From Thermoplasmata archaeon (GTDB lineage Archaea > Thermoplasmatota > E2 > DHVEG-1 > B8-G13), in NCBI GenBank assembly GCA_003649745.1, contig QMST01000017.1, positions 1-8,426 of the forward strand: a stretch of 8,426 nt of DNA, in the 5' to 3' direction. This document shows, piece by piece, positions 6,827 through 8,426 of this stretch. A program made the position numbers and the translations under genes. Every line of letters begins with the position of its first letter. Position 1 is the stretch's first letter. The notes beneath the pieces were generated by a model that ran no database searches, was not told the DNA's origin, and saw only the letters and a program-made list of their open reading frames with translations.

Positions 6827-7219
6827 TTATTTCGCTCCCTTACCAGTGATTATCATCGTCTGTATAACATTATTATCCTTATAAACTGTTTTTAACAAAT
6901 TCGCTGGCCCTATAACAGTCATCCTTGGTTTTTTAATTACACCAAATATTTTATTCAGAATCTTTCTTAACATGTTTCCATCGTTTTCTACATCCGCATA
7001 TCCCTCCATTTCTATCCCAATAAATGTGTCATGATCAATTTTTGCCATTGTCTGCTGGATAAGAGCACTTTGCTCAACAGGTGTGAGACCATTTTCTAAA
7101 ACCAATATCTTCCCCTTAGAAACCTCCTTTATAATATAATCTATTTTTTCATCTGTGGAAAACGATTCAAGTTTTTTACGCGATATCAAGGTTACAGAGA
7201 CACCCTTTTCTTTCTTCAT
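6827..7219 (-). CDS. oapB: DUF2073 family protein OapB
   Basis: A 130-residue archaeal protein of the DUF2073 family. Recognisable stretches are VTLISRKKLESFSTDEKIDY at the N-terminus, KGKILVLENGLTPVEQSALIQ, IDHDTFIGIEMEGY, and RMTVIGPANLLKTVYKDNN near the end; the last segment has a hydrophobic strand, a Gly-Pro turn and a helix. No catalytic motif is evident and no signal peptide or membrane segment is present. The function is unknown. Its constant place between a GTPase and a Zn-ribbon protein in archaeal genomes suggests that the three work together, perhaps with OapB as a partner of the GTPase; that is inference. The ATG at 7219 overlaps the oapA stop by 4 nt (ATGA), a sign of translational coupling, and the stop abuts oapC. 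Confidence 0.88.
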   Translation of the reverse strand: MKKEKGVSVTLISRKKLESFSTDEKIDYIIKEVSKGKILVLENGLTPVEQSALIQQTMAKIDHDTFIGIEMEGYADVENDGNMLRKILNKIFGVIKKPRMTVIGPANLLKTVYKDNNVIQTMIITGKGAK

Positions 7220-7878
7220 TTCCTCTTCCTCCTCCTCTTACCAAAATGTTTCACCATGGTTGTATAGAGGTTATCCAAGTTGTAACCAGTTAAAGCGCTA
7301 ATAGGGACAACAGGATGCTGAGGAAAAGCAGATTTTAATGTCGCAGGACTTGATTTCTCCAGATCTATCTTATTCGCCGCTATTATCACAGGTAAATTCC
7401 TAGCCTCGAGATTACCCAAGATTGTAACATTAACCTGTGTAAAAGGGTTTTCAGTAGAATCCATCACCAGAACAACACCATCAATACTTTCCAACCACCT
7501 TATAGCCTCTATAACACCCTCAGTAGCCTCCTTTGCCCTCCTCTTAGCCTCATCAGGATCCAACCCATATTGTTCAATAAACTCCTTATAATCCACCTTT
7601 GTAGCAATACCTGGCGTATCCACAATATCTATAACCAAAGAAGAAGAGCCATTTTCGATTTTCACATTAGACTTCCACTTAGCACGACGTGTCTCATGAG
7701 GTATCTCAGACACTGTTCCAATTGTCTCACCAGCCCAATCCATCAACATACGATTAGCAAGCGTGGTTTTACCCACATTCGGTGGACCATAAATACCAAT
7801 CCTAGCATGACGCTTCCCAAAAACCCTATGAATCCACAGAGCAAAACGAGTTATTCTAAACCTTTCCAACACACCCAT
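7216..7878 (-). CDS. oapA: Era-like GTPase OapA (origin-associated)
   Basis: A 220-residue small GTPase of the Era/TrmE-like class. All G motifs are visible: G1 GPPNVGKT (31-38), a G2 candidate Thr63 in PHETR, G3 DTPG (87-90), G4 NKID (169-172) and G5 SAL (194-196). A short N-terminal region (FRITRFALWIHRVFGKRHAR) precedes the domain, and the chain ends in a basic tail KRRRKRK. There is no KH domain as in bacterial Era, so it is a stand-alone G domain and unlikely to do Era's exact job. In haloarchaea the orthologue heads the oapABC operon next to orc1; the cellular role is not known, and ribosome assembly or a replication link are both open. Start at 7878 with AGGAGGG at 7889-7895. First gene of an operon with a 4-nt overlap to oapB. 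Confidence 0.9.
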   Translation of the reverse strand: MGVLERFRITRFALWIHRVFGKRHARIGIYGPPNVGKTTLANRMLMDWAGETIGTVSEIPHETRRAKWKSNVKIENGSSSLVIDIVDTPGIATKVDYKEFIEQYGLDPDEAKRRAKEATEGVIEAIRWLESIDGVVLVMDSTENPFTQVNVTILGNLEARNLPVIIAANKIDLEKSSPATLKSAFPQHPVVPISALTGYNLDNLYTTMVKHFGKRRRKRK

Positions 7879-8028
7879 CCTTATGCTACCCTCCTAGCAA
7901 AAAACCTTATTGTTTTAACTATTTATTAGTTTAACGGGTTTTTAAAATCCTATTTTTTATATACAATAATACTTAAATACACACAAAGATATACTCACAT
8001 ACATCTTAAAATTTGGAGGTAATGTTGG
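7879..8028. promoter_or_regulatory. Divergent promoter region between oapA and the coiled-coil gene
   Basis: This 150-bp AT-rich gap holds the SD of oapA (AGGAGGG, 7889-7895, minus) and two minus-strand TATA candidates: the stretch at 7917-7931, which would give a short leader, and TTTTAAAA at 7942-7949. On the plus strand TTTTTATATA at 7954-7963 is a good TATA candidate for the coiled-coil gene. There is a small inverted repeat AACTA/TAGTT (7917-7921 and 7927-7931) and an imperfect repeat GTTTTAAC (7912-7919) / GTTTAAC (7929-7935). I looked here for the GTGGAAAC/GGGG type of origin recognition box and saw none. Confidence 0.45.
8015..8020 (+). promoter_or_regulatory. SD site that decides the GTG start of the coiled-coil gene
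   Basis: GGAGGT, followed by AAT, lies 8 nt before the GTG at 8029. An ATG at 8022 is too close to the site and its frame stops after 11 codons, while the GTG frame stays open to the window edge. Confidence 0.6.
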
Positions 8029-8426
8029 GTGCAAAAAGAAGAGGAAGAATATACTAGTCCATCTTTTGGCTTTGAACACATTGACAACCTAAAAGAAAAC
8101 CTACAGCAGATCTCAGAAGAAATAGAAAACATCAGAACCTCTTTTTACAAAGGCACTGAAAAACTTGAAAAAATAAAAAATCTCTTAGATATAAAAAAAC
8201 TAGACGATTTTGTAAACATCATTGAAAACCTTGAAAAAAGAGTATCAAAAATAGAAGAAGAAAAAAACGCAGCCATAGAAGGCGCAAAAAAATACAGTAA
8301 AGAACTAGAAAAAGAAAAAGAGAGACTAGTAAAACTCTGGGATGCATACAAACTACAAGAAGACGAGCTAACAGAAAAAGAAAAGAAAATAGCTGAATTA
8401 GAGGATCAAATAGCCAGATTCAACAC
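8029..8426 (+). CDS. Coiled-coil protein of unknown function, N-terminal part (runs off right edge)
   Basis: The frame opens at GTG 8029 (an in-frame stop TAA lies at 8020-8022) and continues to the edge, giving 132 visible residues. The start MQKEEEEYTSPSFGFEHIDN is acidic and probably unstructured. From about residue 20 the chain is almost wholly helical, rich in Glu and Lys, with spaced Leu/Ile positions, for example NLKENLQQISEEIENIRTSF, KLEKIKNLLDIKKLDDFVNI and KEKKIAELEDQIARFN, so one or more coiled coils are expected. There is no signal peptide or membrane segment in the visible part. It is divergent from oapA and preceded by a good SD and TATA. I do not recognise the family. An SMC-like accessory or cytoskeletal-type protein, or a domain appended beyond the window, are possible, but coiled-coil composition alone says little. 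Confidence 0.8.
   Translation, partial: MQKEEEEYTSPSFGFEHIDNLKENLQQISEEIENIRTSFYKGTEKLEKIKNLLDIKKLDDFVNIIENLEKRVSKIEEEKNAAIEGAKKYSKELEKEKERLVKLWDAYKLQEDELTEKEKKIAELEDQIARFN

Noticed and set aside
7216..7878. Bacterial-type Era or ribosome-assembly GTPase
   Set aside because: The G motifs fit, but there is no C-terminal KH domain, and the neighbours DUF2073 and Zn-ribbon point to the archaeal OapA family.
7879..8028. Replication origin with origin recognition boxes in the oapA upstream gap
   Set aside because: The region is AT-rich, but I found no repeated G-rich box of the archaeal type and no orc1 gene adjacent; the short repeats fit a promoter region just as well.
8022..8057. ATG at 8022 as start of a short upstream gene or leader peptide
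   Set aside because: It overlaps the SD of the coiled-coil gene and ends after 11 codons; probably chance, although a leader peptide cannot be excluded.
8145..8351. Minus-strand Ser/Phe-rich frame inside the coiled-coil gene
   Set aside because: Its composition is the expected mirror of Glu/Lys codons; the plus-strand frame has an SD, a promoter and protein-like heptad patterns.

Overview
The window looks like a chromosomal segment of an AT-rich archaeon. The evidence is a short eS17 ribosomal protein gene, an archaeal-type riboflavin pathway (RibL FAD synthase and the lumazine-synthase-like archaeal RibC), the archaeal GTPase/DUF2073/Zn-ribbon trio known as OapABC, a tRNA without an encoded CCA, AT-rich TATA-like promoters a short distance before the genes, oligo-T terminators and GGAGG/GGTGA ribosome binding sites. 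A euryarchaeal lineage is likely. A large secreted C25 (gingipain-like) protease ending in the GDPSLKIGG signature would suit Thermoplasmatota-related sediment archaea, but that placement is an inference, not a demonstration.

Left part (1-3770, all on the minus strand, read right to left): a TraB/PrgY-family protein (3051-3770), then tRNA-Arg(CCU) (2965-3038) with an oligo-T terminator, then a secreted C25 cysteine protease (367-2877), then the 5' part of a second secreted protein that runs off the left edge (1-298). The two secreted proteins each have their own TATA-like element and SD site, and point to extracellular protein use.

Centre (3892-6242, plus strand): the eS17 gene with a TTG start, followed by a compact flavin cluster ribB-ribL-ribC-ribH. 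RibB makes dihydroxybutanone phosphate from ribulose 5-phosphate, RibH condenses it with the pyrimidine to lumazine, RibC dismutates lumazine to riboflavin, and RibL adenylylates FMN to FAD. The pyrimidine branch (GTP cyclohydrolase III, deaminase/reductase) and the archaeal riboflavin kinase are not in the window.

Right part (6275-7878, minus strand, convergent with ribH): oapA-oapB-oapC, a tightly overlapping operon which in haloarchaea lies beside orc1 and the replication origin. A 150-bp AT-rich intergenic region separates it from a divergent, Glu/Lys-rich coiled-coil gene (8029 to the right edge, GTG start).

No non-coding stretch exceeds 300 bp. The longest are 3771-3891 and 7879-8028, both divergent promoter regions. 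I see no mobile element, CRISPR array, rRNA or phage gene. The most interesting items are the possible proximity of a replication origin at the oap operon, the side-by-side RibC/RibH paralogues, the insert in the C25 protease catalytic domain, and the unknown coiled-coil gene.
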